Position numbers and translations under genes: made by a program. A stretch of 64,000 bases of DNA from Thamnidium elegans (lineage: Eukaryota; Mucoromycota; Mucoromycetes; Mucorales; Mucoraceae), in assembly GCA_025201345.1 (NCBI GenBank), contig JAIXMG010000002.1:248001-312000 (forward strand), read 5' to 3'. The notes beneath the pieces were generated by a model, which did not search any database, was not told the origin of the DNA, and saw only the letters and a list, made by a program, of their open reading frames with translations. This document shows, piece after piece, positions 1 to 11,642 of the stretch (its first letter is position 1; each line of letters begins with the position of its first letter).

Positions 1-15
1 AAAAAAGTAAGATAT

Positions 16-123
16 CTAAACGATATTACAGTAGGGTGGACCACATTTGGAGCACTCACAACAAGAAGTTCCTTTAAACACGGCAGTTACTTTAAGAAGA
101 ACAGTGTCCTTTTGTAAAGACAT
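16..123 (-). CDS. Small Cys-rich ORF (35 aa), metallothionein-like at best
   Basis: A complete ATG-to-TAG frame of 35 codons lies on the minus strand near the window edge. The first 19 residues are ordinary; the last 16 hold five cysteines in a CC-x-C-x2-C spacing followed by a further Cys (segment CCECSKCGPPYC). Clustered CxC and CxxC motifs in very short proteins are typical of fungal metallothioneins, which bind Cu or Zn, but those usually have more cysteines and little other sequence. It could also be a chance ORF or one exon of a gene whose other exons lie outside the window. No homologue is recognised. Confidence 0.25.
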   Translation of the reverse strand: MSLQKDTVLLKVTAVFKGTSCCECSKCGPPYCNIV

Positions 124-240
124 AGAAGAAAACAAAACATTATAAAAAAAAAGGTAGAATAATAAATGAATATAAGATATAAAAACAAGTTTTCCTCTTG
201 TAAAATAGACTTTTTTATCATTCTATTCTTTTCTTTCGCA

Positions 241-345
241 GCAAATAGATCTACTTTTTACGTTCACGAAGGCAGTTGAGTTAGTGTATACTATTCAAGA
301 TATCAAAAAGCATGCAAATTGGAGTTTAAGATACGAACTCCCCAT
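241..345 (+). pseudogene. Relic of a tyrosine recombinase C-terminus
   Basis: Translation gives Arg-Ser, then after a one-base frame change TKAVELVYTIQDIKKHANWS. This aligns with the tyrosine recombinase fragment at 27.7-27.9 kb, which reads RSASSTKAIEKGISIEEVKE followed by HANWS. The surroundings are disrupted by frame changes and stops, so it is a dead fragment. In DIRS and Crypton-type recombinases this region follows the catalytic H-x-x-R. The rest of 124-546 shows only AT-rich sequence. Confidence 0.5.
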
Positions 346-546
346 AGTATAAGAGAGGGGGTTTTTTTTATAGCTTGGCTAGTTCATAGCTCAGTTAATT
401 TATATAAATTAAGTGTTTCTAGTCATCTGTGTGGACACACTTTTTTTTTTCTAAAGTCCGTTTTTTTTTATATATACTGGGATAACCTGATAAAGAAAAA
501 AAAAAAACTCTTTTTTTTTTCAAGTTGTTGTCTCTAATCTAGGTAC

Positions 547-3500
547 ATGGTTTTTGAGAAAAGTGATATACGTAAAGAACTCTTCCCTAGCTCGGATTCC
601 TTGGTGGTGAAGGATCCTATCAAAACCTACAGATTTACCTTAGCGCCTGATGAACTCAGAAATGATACAATCGAACGAATGTATGGGCCTTTTACACCAA
701 TGCCTGAAGAGTATACCACACCAGTGAGTTCACCGCGTGTCATGGCAAGGAATGAAGAATCAAACATGATGCAAAGGCAACAAGAGATTAATGAATTGAA
801 AAGGTTGATTGCAGAGAGACAAGCAAAAAAGCCAGTAGGAAAAGCTGTGGTAGATTTGCCAAGGATTGTTTATCCCAATGAAACTGCTTTACCCAGGAAA
901 ATAAAACCTATTATTCCATTACGAAAAGTTGCCAATCATCCTGGGGCATCTGTAATTGAAAACCCTATTGATACGCCAGTTGATACACCAGTTGATAAGC
1001 CAGCAGATAAACCAACTCATAAACCAACCGATAAGCCACCTGCCCCTATTATTATTATTGATGATAGTGATGAAGATATGGTTGTAGAAAGTGATGAAGA
1101 TATGAGTAGAACAAGTGACGGACCTATGAGTGCCGCTACTGCCGATTCTCCTGATAGTACTTTCTATACAGCTAATGAGACTTTTATACAGACTGAAGAG
1201 AACGAAATTGAAACGCTGGATGAAAAGCTAAAGGACACAATAGCTCAAATTGATCGGTTAACAGAAGAAAAGAAGAAGATATCCGATCTTTCTAGAGAAA
1301 TAAAAGTAAAGCTGCTGGGTATAAAAGTAAGAATGTCATTAAGTAAACGCAGAGAAGAATTAAGGAATAAACCGCATGAGGCACCAGCATCGTTAGGTAA
1401 GAGAAGTCATAGCGAAGCGGTCGCGGACGAAATCGCTCAAACACATCCACAACGTGCGAATCGAAGACGATTTGAATATTCACAAGCAGAAATGATAAAC
1501 TACAATTATACTCCTGCTGCCCCTTCACCTTTCTATCAACAATTACCAGCTCAATCAATGCATAATTATATTGCGCCACCAATGAACTATTTATCTCATC
1601 ATCATTTACAGTCTTCTTTACAACCTCCACCTCCTTCACCGCCGCCACCACCACCTCCACCAACTGAATTGCCACCATTCGCTCCTCCACCACCTCCTCC
1701 TCCACCACCATTGACCTCTCCACCACCTTCTGCAGCGGCTTTTAACAGATACCCAGTACAACAATCTACAGTTCCACCTCCTCGTCGTACAAACCCATCA
1801 TCCTCAACTAGCTTAATATATAAAACACCTGGATCTAAGAATAAAAATAAGCCAAATTTATCGAATGAGGATACAGATACTGTACCCATGGGAAACTTGA
1901 ATCAAATAGAATCGACTCTCAAAGAAATAGAACAGTTTATTTCTGTTAGGATATTTAATGATCACAGTAGCCATCCCATTATTGAAGGAAGGCCGTTACC
2001 ACGTCCTCTCAGATTAATAACCGTTGATAAGTACACGATGCCTATGAATATGGATGTTTTAGACGAGGTAAGTTTTTACTTTTGTGTGTGTGTGTGTGTA
2101 CGTAATTTATATTAACTATTTGACTATCCTTTTTTTAAAAAAATAAAATAAAATAAAAATCATATAGAATAAAGAAGCACACATTTGGAAATACCCTTCC
2201 AACAAGTTCAAATTACCAGCAGTAAGCAGAATAATGGAAAAGTAGCAAAAGATAGAATTATTGACCTTTCTTTTTGTTAGGGATTACCTGTTGAAACAGA
2301 AATAGACGAGACTTGGTACGAAAGTCCTTTCTTTGTTATGCTATATAGAAAATCTTTGTCACAGTTGTCAAATCCTTCTATCCAACCTGCGATCGACGCT
2401 ATTATTAATTCCATCAATCCCCATGATGATCTTAGTTCAATCAAGATTGGATCCGTCTATTTTGTCAGCTTGGAAAATACGTTGAATATAACTCGTATAT
2501 TCTATCATCAGAATCCTAAAAACGAGTTCTTCGCTTCACTTAAATTGGAATTATCTTTTTATGTCAATGGCAACACCGCTCAATATCACGACGATTACAA
2601 GGAATCAATCTCGCAATTACCATTATCTATTGATGTCGAATGGCAACGTGTCAGAGCGGAAGTAACATTCTCTAACCAATTACCTTTGATTTTAAACTTG
2701 TTACATAGAATCTCTTTGGAACATACCTCTTTCGACTCAAAAGGTAATTTAAGAGAGAACTAAAGTTTAACCAATTATTTAACCTTAATTTTTTTTTTCT
2801 TTAAATGTGTATAGAATCATGTATTAACTCGAGCATGACAACCGAGGTTCTAATTCGACTTTTACGATTGAATGGACTTGAGCAAGTATTGCGTTTGATG
2901 ACCAGTAAAGAAATTGACATTGGTACCGAAAAACTAGAAATATTTGATATGGACGATGCACCAGGATTATATTTGCAGGAACAGGATAAATACTGTATTT
3001 GGATGCTTATTCTGTATTACTATGTAAACAAGTCTATACCTGAATTTGTTTGTAGTAACTGGATGTATACACTAGTAAAAGACGGTACACCTACTAAAAA
3101 TATGTCGATATTTATGATTGACTGGACGCTAAGTAACTTAATCGAGAAACCCTTGGACAGATCAACTTTATTTGGTGCTACAAACATTTTACTGTCTATG
3201 CTTCGTCACTTTGGGACTAAGGCACGTAATGATATCCGTCGCAAACCTTTACTTGTAGGTACCTGGCGTACGCTATCTAGTTTCTTGACCAACACGCCAT
3301 GTTATAAAACGGCAGGAACTCTCATGTTAATGCGAAATGCGGCTGTTATCGTTGAACAGATACCCGAAATACAAGAAGTAATCATCGATCTGGAAATTAG
3401 GGCAGAAAGTCTCGCTTCAGTCATTACCGAAAGAATTTACCAAAGTAAAGATATAATGAGTTTGTCGAATATCCATTCGCTATGCTTTAATATTTCTACG

Positions 3501-3968
3501 TCATATTATGAAAAGAATGCCGTAACTGATTCTAATTTACTTGCGATGGCTAATATATTGCATTATCCACTCTTGGAGAAGAACACAATGAAGAAACAAA
3601 TCAAAATTCTGAAAAAAGTAACACAGGCCGAGCATAACAGTATGGAACACGGTACAATTATTGTATCTGTAGACACAATCCGTCAGCACTATCTGACAGC
3701 AATGGGCATAGATTCTTCTATGGGTAATACGTCGAAACAATCGGACCAGCAAAGTAACCAGCGAAAGATACCATTTGCTTGGATGAATTTGTTGCTTTTG
3801 ACAGCTATTAGTAAGTTTTTATATCCAAAGGAGAGTATAATTAGAGAAAGTTTGGATAAGAATATCAAGCTGATATTTGAGGAAGCGATGAAGGAGGTAA
3901 AATCCGGAGACGGAAAGGTAGCCATTTTTAAGTATTCTAACCTCATTACACAAAACTTGGTGGGGTAA
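547..3968 (+). CDS. Unrecognised 1063-aa protein, disordered Pro-rich N-half and helical C-half
   Basis: Four exons join in frame: 547-2067, 2168-2221, 2281-2743 and 2815-3968, each bounded by GT-AG, giving 1063 residues. The N-terminal half is low complexity: a repeated TPVDxPxDKP stretch (about residues 139-165), an acidic D/S patch, a predicted coiled coil near 220-260, a Lys/Arg patch resembling a nuclear localisation signal near 300, and two poly-proline runs around 360-400. The C-terminal half (from about residue 480) is globular and helix-rich, with no motif I can name. The charged and poly-Pro N-terminus suggests a scaffold or nuclear factor, but that is inference. The small middle exon is supported only by phase and splice signals. 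Confidence 0.7.
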
Positions 3969-4453
3969 GGGGATTTTTTTATGTATGAAATTGTTTTATT
4001 AAAAAAAAAAATATATATATATATATCGTAATATTATAAATAAAATAGTTTATGTTACAATCTATAGTTTAAAAAAGTGATTGATTTTTTTTTTTGGAGA
4101 TGAATGCAAAAAGAATAATACACTTGTAGATAGTGTACGTGAATGCTTCTTTTTCTTGATAGTTATGCACAGAATTGGGATCTCGCGCATCTTACCTGTA
4201 GTTAAAAACATGTCCCCTTTTAAGGTAAAAGAATGAATTTCATTGTTTAAGCAAGTATGACTAGACAATGGGAGCTACTGCGAGATATTTTTAGTTATCG
4301 TAACAAAATCTACATTAGGATTGAGGCATAAACATGATATGTTATTTCATTGACCTAGTAAATTTGTTTGTTCCAATATTTTTTATAAATACTGTCTAAA
4401 TCATTTAAAAAAAAAAAGAAGAAACTCCCTATTCGCTCGCTATAAGATTAATT
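3969..4453. other. Intergenic spacer
   Basis: AT-rich spacer with an (AT)n run near 4010-4028 and several A/T homopolymers. No coding pattern, RNA gene or repeat beyond simple sequence was recognised. Confidence 0.6.
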
Positions 4454-5035
4454 ATGAATTTTTTCAATTTCAATAGACCAGGTAAATAAAAAGAAACATG
4501 TCCTAAAATACGTGTAATTAATATCTTTTTTATACACTCAAATCTAGTTCCTGAAAGAAGATTTAATATACGCTGTCAGAACCTTTTGATTCGTTTTTTA
4601 AACGAGCCTGAATGGGTTAGACATCCTAGAGCGCTCGATTTTATCGACGAGTTAGCCAAGAACGATTTTTTTCGGCAAGAAGTTATACAGACAAACAGTG
4701 CCCTTCGCCTAAACTACTATTATGAAAAATGGCGAAAGTTTGAATACCCTCTTATCGCCTTTTTACTTTTAGGCATTTCATGTTTTTATATCTTTCTTCG
4801 TAAAGATATCGAAACATTTTACTATATCGCCAAGAAACCTAACTTTCCACACACACACACTTTTTTTTAAAAAAAATAAATAACAGTAATACACGAATAA
4901 TATAGTAATGTCTTTTAATTATATTTTTGAAAAAAAAAAAAAAAAGTGGCAGGTTATGCGTCTAGAATCGCACAGTGGTGTAAAATTAACGGAACCCGAG
5001 TTATCTTGGTGCCTCGATTGCTAAAAGAAAAATAA
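4454..5035 (+). CDS. Small single-pass membrane protein, unknown family
   Basis: Preferred model: exons 4454-4481, 4548-4799 and 4953-5035, encoding 120 residues. The first exon has only nine full codons. The body is polar and charged, followed by one hydrophobic segment (about residues 75-93) and a basic tail ending LLKEK. The second intron (153 nt) uses a gtaaag donor and a cag acceptor after an A-run. If it is not removed, the frame instead ends at 4870 after a His-Thr repeat, giving 116 residues. The spliced tail looks more protein-like. Short size, a single membrane segment and a basic tail would fit an organelle membrane protein, but no family is recognised. Confidence 0.5.
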
Positions 5036-5410
5036 GTGTAGATCAAGTCGTTGGCTTGATATAAAAAATATAAAATCACCAAGCTTGAAGCTGTTATTAA
5101 GACAAAATACTGCTTGCTTTCTCATAATAAAAATGTAATTCACTTTTTAATCTTAACTTATAAAAGATTTTTTAAATCAAGCCCTTTTATTTTATTTTGT
5201 ACCTGAACTCCCTTGGATCATTCTACTTATAGAACAGAAACTGGTGCTCACTTTTCTTATTATTACCTTATTATACTCTTTTTACACTTTACCACACTAT
5301 CTATTGATTAACACCTTTTATCTTTTATTTTATTTCTCTACCGCATCCCAAATTCTAACAACAGCCAAAACGTTACATACACTACTTCCGCGAGCAAAAG
5401 GTGCAAAAGT
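5036..5410. other. Intergenic spacer
   Basis: AT-rich spacer between the small membrane protein gene and tRNA-Glu. No coding or RNA signature was found. Confidence 0.6.
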
Positions 5411-5481
5411 TCCCTGACGGGGAATTGAACCCCGGCCGCGTCGGTGAGAGCGACGAATCCTAGCCACTAGACCATCAAGGA
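5411..5481 (-). tRNA. tRNA-Glu (anticodon CTC)
   Basis: The minus strand folds as a canonical tRNA. The acceptor stem TCCTTGA pairs with TCAGGGA. The D arm contains TGGTCTAGTGGCTAGGA, matching the A box. A 5-bp anticodon stem CGTCG/CGACG encloses loop CTCTCAC with anticodon CTC. The T arm contains GGTTCAATTCC, matching the B box. CTC reads the GAG codon for glutamate. It is 71 nt without CCA, has no intron, and lies in its own spacer. Confidence 0.93.
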
Positions 5482-5753
5482 GACATATACTATGTGACCA
5501 ACAAGTAATATAAATCGGAAAGAAAATATGAATCACGTGACAAATGCGTGACTGACGTTTTTGCAAGGCGGTACACTTGCCTACTTAGTAAGCATCATTT
5601 GCTAAACACTCGAAGTTACACACTGATTTGATCATGCAGTAATTATTTTATTCAGACCGAGCTAAAAGGTTTGTTTTTTTTTGACGTGAGATTTTAGATA
5701 TAATGGACGGATCCAGAGCCTAAAAAATTAGATAATTTAACGCGCAAAGTTTT

Positions 5754-6920
5754 TTATTGTTGTTGCTGCAATAACTTACCTTCTGTTCCATCGAAATAAA
5801 ACCAATTTTTAATAGGAAGCTCATTTTCAGAAAGTGTTCTTAAAATGTCTTGAGCCAAAATACCTCCCACAATAGCTGCGATGGAGGTGATTTCGGTATC
5901 CCACAAACAGGATAAATCGCTTATAAAACTATCATTTAAAATGTTCGCATCTGCAATTCCCATATTCTTCAAGTACTTTGCTTTAGTAAATATTAAAGCG
6001 TCAGTATCATCTTTGGTAGGCGATCGATCGTTGTCTTTTTGAAATTTAAGTAAAACTATATAAAAAAAAAAAAAAAAAAAAAAAAAAAGATATGATTTTA
6101 GCAAAGGTATATAATAAATATTATTTAAACTTACTATGGGTGAGGAAGGCTAATGGCGATATTTTTTTTAATTGTCTTGGATTTAAATCAGACCAGTCCC
6201 TATCCACCGACTCTACAAAACTTTTATACGATTCATTCATAGGGGTCTTTTCAGGTTTCTTATTTGATTTTGGATCTGGTTTTTTTTCACTGTATGAAAG
6301 TGTAAATACGTTAAATTATTCAGAAATAACTTTTTTTTTTCCTCCTCCACTTACTGGATATATGAATGTTCCATTAAATCACAAAATATATAACCAAACC
6401 ACCCAAAGGCATCACTAGCATAAAATGGTTTATTCACTTTTCTTCTCAATTTGTCAACACGGTCCTAAAAAGAAAAGACAATCAATTTTATTTCCCTATC
6501 TTGTACTACTTCTGCGCTTTACCATGACTGAATAGTTTGAATGAATTAAGCAAACAACAGCAAAGGATTCAAAGAACTCGTCTGATTTCTCGTTTATATT
6601 TTGTTGATCCACAACCACTTTGACACGAGGGTTTAAATTTTGAATACTAGGTGCTGATGCTTCAGCTTTCTATATAATAAATCTAAGCACTGGGATATTG
6701 CTTTTTTTTTATCTATTCTAACTTACATTTTGACCGATATTTTTCTCCGTCAAAAAAAACTGTGCGCCCAAATCCTCTTCAGTAACCTTTTCGTGATCAA
6801 GTAAAGTGATGCTAGCAACACCAGCTAACGCAAGGTTTTTACATACTTCATCACTTAAACCTCGTACTCCGGCAATAAGGATATCAGCCTTACCAATTCT
6901 ATCATTTGCATTTAATACAC

Positions 6921-6958
<38 letters not shown>

Positions 6959-7124
6959 GTTATTATTTTATACCTTTGTTGTGCATCAAGACCCCAAAGT
7001 CGAATTTGGCGATCGTAGATAGCAGCCTCGTCTAAAAAAAAAAAAAAAAAAAAAAAAAGAAAGATTAAACTTGTGTTTTATTTGTTCCAATGTAAATCTT
7101 ACCTTTTGTAATCTCTGAAGGCAT
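5754..7124 (-). CDS. AOS1: SUMO-activating enzyme subunit 1 (AOS1/SAE1)
   Basis: Seven exons join with consistent phase: 7103-7124, 6974-7031, 6727-6898, 6523-6669, 6355-6464, 6135-6289 and 5754-6055, giving 321 residues. The N-terminus carries the hallmark YDRQIRLWGLDAQQR of the AOS1/ULA1 half of canonical E1 enzymes. It is followed by a Rossmann strand and loop, LLDHEKVTEEDLGAQFF, and a C-terminal TEITSIAAIVGGILAQDI. AOS1 pairs with UBA2 to adenylate SUMO; the catalytic cysteine is on UBA2, so its absence here is expected. Length is close to the usual 320-350. Several introns contain T-runs of more than 15 bases on the sense strand. The Gln-rich last residues lie next to the stop. Confidence 0.93.
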
Positions 7125-8390
7125 TGTAATTTTTCTAAAAAGCAAAAGCGTGTTTACAGAAAGCGCGAACCTATAAGTCTGTCTAGTGCAGTCACGTTAA
7201 TTGCCCATCAAAAAAAAAAAAAAAAAAAAAAAAAAAGTATCAAGTTTGAAATTTAGTTGGTGTTTTAACTAGACTACTTGTGACAACAGTTCATAGATAT
7301 ATTATAATATCAGTAAAAAAGGAGACGTATATATGGGAGCGTGGTAATGTATATATTTTGCTAAACGATATAGTCTTCTTCTTGAACGCTAGCTATATGG
7401 GTGTGAGTACCTGAACATGTTTAGAGATCCGAAATCATGACAGTAGTCCAGGTTTTCAAAATGACGACATATTGTGATAACGTATTATTGTGAACCTATC
7501 ATTCATAGGCAGTAGTTTTCGATATTCGCTTTAATTACGGCTTCATCAATACAAGTGGTATATATGCAATGCAAATGAACCAAAGGTATATTATAAGGTC
7601 ATTTGAGAGGAAATGAATTGAAATATTCATGTAAAGTCACGGCTAGTTTATAAAAGAAGAATGATTTACGTGAAAATGATGACATTATATGCTACGTTAC
7701 ACTTTTTATTTTATGAACGATAGTTTTTTAAGGTTTATTGTGATCAAAATAAAAACAGATATAGTTCTTCAAGAGAACTAGTATTTTATTTTTTTCTCAC
7801 TAAAAAGAAACATAATGAACATTTTACTGTTGCATATCATGCAGTACAGAATAGGGAGTAAAATATAAACAAGGAGAACCATAATGAACCTTTTTTGTGT
7901 AAAACCTCAAAGACAGCTCGGAATCCAAAAATAACGTTCTACTTTGCAAGCTTGCAAGTTAACTAATTTTAGAAGTAACACGGGTAATACCGAAAGTATC
8001 TTATTTGACTTTTTTTTAATAATTGAAATGTATAATATTTTACTATTTTGAGCTATAAGGAGCTTTTTTTTTTTTTTTTTTTTTTTTACAAAGGAGAATA
8101 TTATATACAGAAAGAGGGGTTATTTTTTTGTGTGTATATGTATATATATATATAAACATATATAAACCTTTAACAGAAAGATCTTCGTCCTCTTTTCTTT
8201 TCTTTTTTTTCTTTTTTTTTTTTGGTCTTTTTTGGTCTTTTTTTTTTTCTTTTTTTTTCTGTGTTTCCAACACTTAAAAAAAAGAAACTATCGCGGGATC
8301 TTATATATATTCAGTAGATTTTCATTTTTTTCATTCTTCTTTCTCTCTTTTACATATATATTTTCTTTACCAAAATAGTTATAAGCTATT
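7125..8390. other. Intergenic spacer, AOS1 promoter side and protease promoter side
   Basis: A divergent promoter region between AOS1 (minus) and the aspartic-protease-like gene (plus). It holds a long A-run near 7208-7236, T-runs at 8065-8087 and 8205-8258, and a (TA)n stretch near 8135-8160. The T-rich strand before 8390 resembles the pyrimidine-rich promoters of neighbouring genes. No gene was recognised. Confidence 0.6.
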
Positions 8391-9643
8391 ATGAAAACAA
8401 CTTTATTTTGCTTAGCAACAATTGCTCAATTTGCATTATACGCTACTGCTGAACCTATTCAAAGAATACCTCTTTATTATAAAAGAACAGACCTAGATGA
8501 TTTTATGTCTTATGATGCCAAAGAGCTTAAAAATGGTATGCTTGGCGGTACAATTCAAATCGGCACCCCACCTCAAAACTTTACTGTAGCATTTGATACA
8601 TCTACCGGTTACTCTTGGGTTACTGGTATCCAGTGCACCGATACAAACTGTGAAGAGCGTAACCCATATGATCCCAGAAATTCTACTACTGTTATTTCAA
8701 CAAACCAAAATTACACCATGGATTACGGAGATGCTGTCGTTTACTCTCAGATCTATCTTGATACTTTCTGCTTTAATGGTTTAACTGTAAAAAACATGCC
8801 GTTTGGCAGTGCGCTTCATATGAAGGGCTTTAATAAAGGGTACGATGGCTACCTTGGTCTTGGTCGAAATGTCAATTTAAATATAGTAGAAAACCCGTAT
8901 GCAAAGCGTGCTATCCCTGCTTCTGGGTTTGTACCAAACGCTTTTCAACAAGGTGTTGGTTTACGGAGTTCTCAATTTGGTATGTATACTACTTCAGTCG
9001 GTAGTAGCTTCTCTGATTCTGGTTCTGTCCCTGTCAGTCAAGCTATCCAAGTAAACCAAGTTTCCGCAGCAGGTCAAGTCAATCAAGTCAACCAAGTCAA
9101 TCAAGTCAATCAAGCAGGTCAAGTCAATCAAGTCAATCAAGTCAATCAAGTAAACCAAGCAGGTCAAAACAATCAAATCAATCAAGTCAATCAAGTAACC
9201 CAAACTGGTCAAAGCAATCAAATAAGCCAAATAGCAAGTGTTACTTCTGGTGGTTTCGGTATAGCAAAGAGACATTATAATGAACCTGCTGGTTATCTTA
9301 TTATTGGTACGATATTTATTCTCCTCCCCCTTTTTATTATTATTCTTTGTTATCCCTTGAATTATTTTTAGATTAACTAATATATATTTTAGGTGGTATT
9401 GATACTGATGCTATCAAGGGCAAGTTATATACTATTGATGTCGCAGATGACAATGGTTCTGGTAGTTGGGCAGTACCTATCCGTGAAGCTAAATTCGAAG
9501 ACGATCTTTATTTCAAGGTTGCAAAAAATGCAAAGGCTGTTCTTAGTTCTTCGACTGATGTAATCGGATTACCCAACAAGCAAGGTACAAAAAAAAAAAA
9601 AATACAAATGCATATATTATATATAAACTAATTGACAAAAAAA

Positions 9644-9680
<37 letters not shown>

Positions 9681-10021
9681 CTGATGAATTTAAAGAACAT
9701 TGGTACGCAGTATATGACAAACCTGATAATACATATCAAGTTCCTTGCTGTCTTATGGATAGATTTACGTCATTCAAGGTCAAACTTGGAGGTATTCATG
9801 CTGTAATCCCTCCTTCATACTGGAGCCATCCTCGCGAGGTTGATAGTTGTTGCGAAATGTGTCGTACACATATTGGACGTAGTGATTCTGATACTGATTA
9901 CGTTATTGGATCTGCGTTTACAAATGCTTTCTATTCACAATTCGATCCCGATAATGATAGTATCGGATTCGCCATGAAGAAATCTCATGTCAATGACGGA
10001 CTTAAGCTTTGGAAAGACTAG
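8391..10021 (+). CDS. Secreted pepsin-fold (A1 family) protein, probable pseudo-protease
   Basis: Three exons, 8391-9306, 9393-9584 and 9681-10021, give 482 residues with a signal peptide ending near residue 20. The pepsin fold is clear: GTIQIGTPPQNFTVAFDTS, then YLGLGRN, YDKPDNTYQVPCC and a terminal YVIGSAFTNAFYSQFD segment. The first active-site motif is Asp-Thr-Ser where proteases have Asp-Thr-Gly. The second, expected as hydrophobic-Asp-Thr/Ser-Gly, reads AVLSSSTDVIGLP, so its catalytic aspartate is a serine. Classical pepsins need both aspartates, so peptidase activity is unlikely. Between the lobes (about residues 220-280) is a run of VNQ/AGQ repeats. A secreted binding or wall protein is plausible. 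Confidence 0.85.
9040..9235 (+). repeat. VNQ-encoding short tandem repeat inside the protease-like gene
   Basis: Imperfect 9-bp units related to caagtcaat repeat about fifteen times, encoding Val-Asn-Gln triplets interrupted by Ala-Gly-Gln. The reading frame is preserved throughout. The tract lies between the two halves of the pepsin fold, where a flexible insertion would be tolerated. Confidence 0.9.
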
Positions 10022-10227
10022 AACTAAAAAAAAAAAAATAGAATTTAACAAGTATACACTTTTCCCTGTCTTTTCCCCTCTCTCTCTCTCAAAAAAAAAA
10101 AAAAAAAATATTAATCATGATATATCTTATATATAATCCCTTTATTTTCCTCCCCATCTCTCTCTCTCTCTTTACACATTGTTATTTAAAAAAAAAACAT
10201 TTTTTTTATCATGTATGTATTCAATAT

Positions 10228-10262
<35 letters not shown>

Positions 10263-11642
10263 GCAAATGTACACTATTTACTAAAAATATTAAATTCAGC
10301 ACTTTGGCACAAAAAAAGACTTTACTGCTTTTACTATAAAGATAATTAAAGAGTTGACAAAGGGGCAGAGAGAGGGGGGATGGAGACATACGGTTATAGA
10401 TTAAAATAAAGGAATATTCTTTTATCTAAACAATTTCGAGGGGGTTGCTTAATCCTGTGGAACATTCAGTTTTTAATAAAAAAAAACGCCATATATCTAA
10501 TTGCATCATAAAAATGTAATGTTCTTTAATGTATCATATACATAGTAACAGGTAAATTACAGGTTTAACGTTGCACATACATTCAATAATATCGCGAGTA
10601 TCCAGTTTCAGTTCGAGATCAAAAAGGTAGTTAAGGGGATTTTTTTTTTTAGGCACAGAATAATTTCTATCTTTTTCTTTCTTTGTACATTGGCCGTATC
10701 ACATTCAAGTAGCCTAGTACGTGTGTTTATAAGATAAATAAACCATCTAGTGTTTCTATTCTATCGTCATTACCAAGAAAAAAAAAGAAAAAAAAACTCC
10801 CTTTTCATTATACCCACGTTCATTCTTTTTAAGCCTAACTTTATAGTTATTATTAGACCTTAAACTGGGTTTTGTTTCATCTTTATTTCTCATGTAATGT
10901 TACTAGATATTGCTTTTTGGTAACGGGATACGTATACAGCTTCTATTAATAGTTGATTATAATCGCAAGTTTTTTTTTTTCAGGATATTGAGTGAAGCAG
11001 TATATGCCGGATAACATTAAAATGCATCCTATAGTAAGAGCAAATAAAAATCGCTCAATAAAACCAATTGAGATGATGATACTTCTTTTTGTTGCTTCTT
11101 CGTATCACCTCATTTTTTTTTTATGCAATCGCAGATAGCGTATATAAACAGTTGACAAGTGTCTTCTAAAAAAACACTACGCGCTTTTTTGTTTTAATTA
11201 AAACAATAATGTGCACACTTTTTTTTTCTGATAATTCCAAGATACCTTTTTTTTTCATTTCAGGGACATGATCTACAATACACTTTCTTTGTAATCTTAA
11301 AATAATTCTTAATAACTGCTTTGATGCTCGAAATTTATTAAACGCGTCTAGACAAATCTATTTGGTTCATCAAACAGGTCAAAAGGAAACTGTTTAGAAT
11401 TTAGCTAATATTTAAATCAACGCATTGTAAGGGTTTCCCCTGTGCTCTAGACCAGAAATAATAGAAAAAGAAGTTAAAACAGTTTGTAAGATTAAGGGTT
11501 TCTTTAAAGTCGTATCATTGGTGTGCTCTATCTTTTTTTTTTTTTTTTTTTACGACAAGAAATACTATTTTTTGACGCATAAAAAAAAAAGGTATAACAT
11601 AAGGGTAGTAGTATATATATACTGACAGAAAACGCCTACTGT
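10022..11642. other. Long intergenic spacer
   Basis: AT-rich spacer after the protease-like gene. It contains short CT-repeats near 10078-10090 and 10156-10170, long T-runs at 10234-10262 and 11532-11551, and many A-runs. No open frame with protein-like composition was recognised on either strand. Confidence 0.55.

Noticed and set aside
1602..1889. Gly-rich minus-strand frame
   Set aside because: It is the complement of the poly-proline coding stretch in the plus-strand gene.
4586..4870. Small membrane protein read as a single exon from an internal ATT
   Set aside because: An upstream ATG exon with good splice sites, and a better downstream exon, give a more complete gene.
8043..8273. Minus-strand frame rich in Lys
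   Set aside because: It is encoded by T-homopolymers in the spacer, with no protein-like composition.
8994..9275. Leu/Ile/Asp-rich minus-strand repeat frame
   Set aside because: It is the complement of the VNQ repeat in the protease-like gene.
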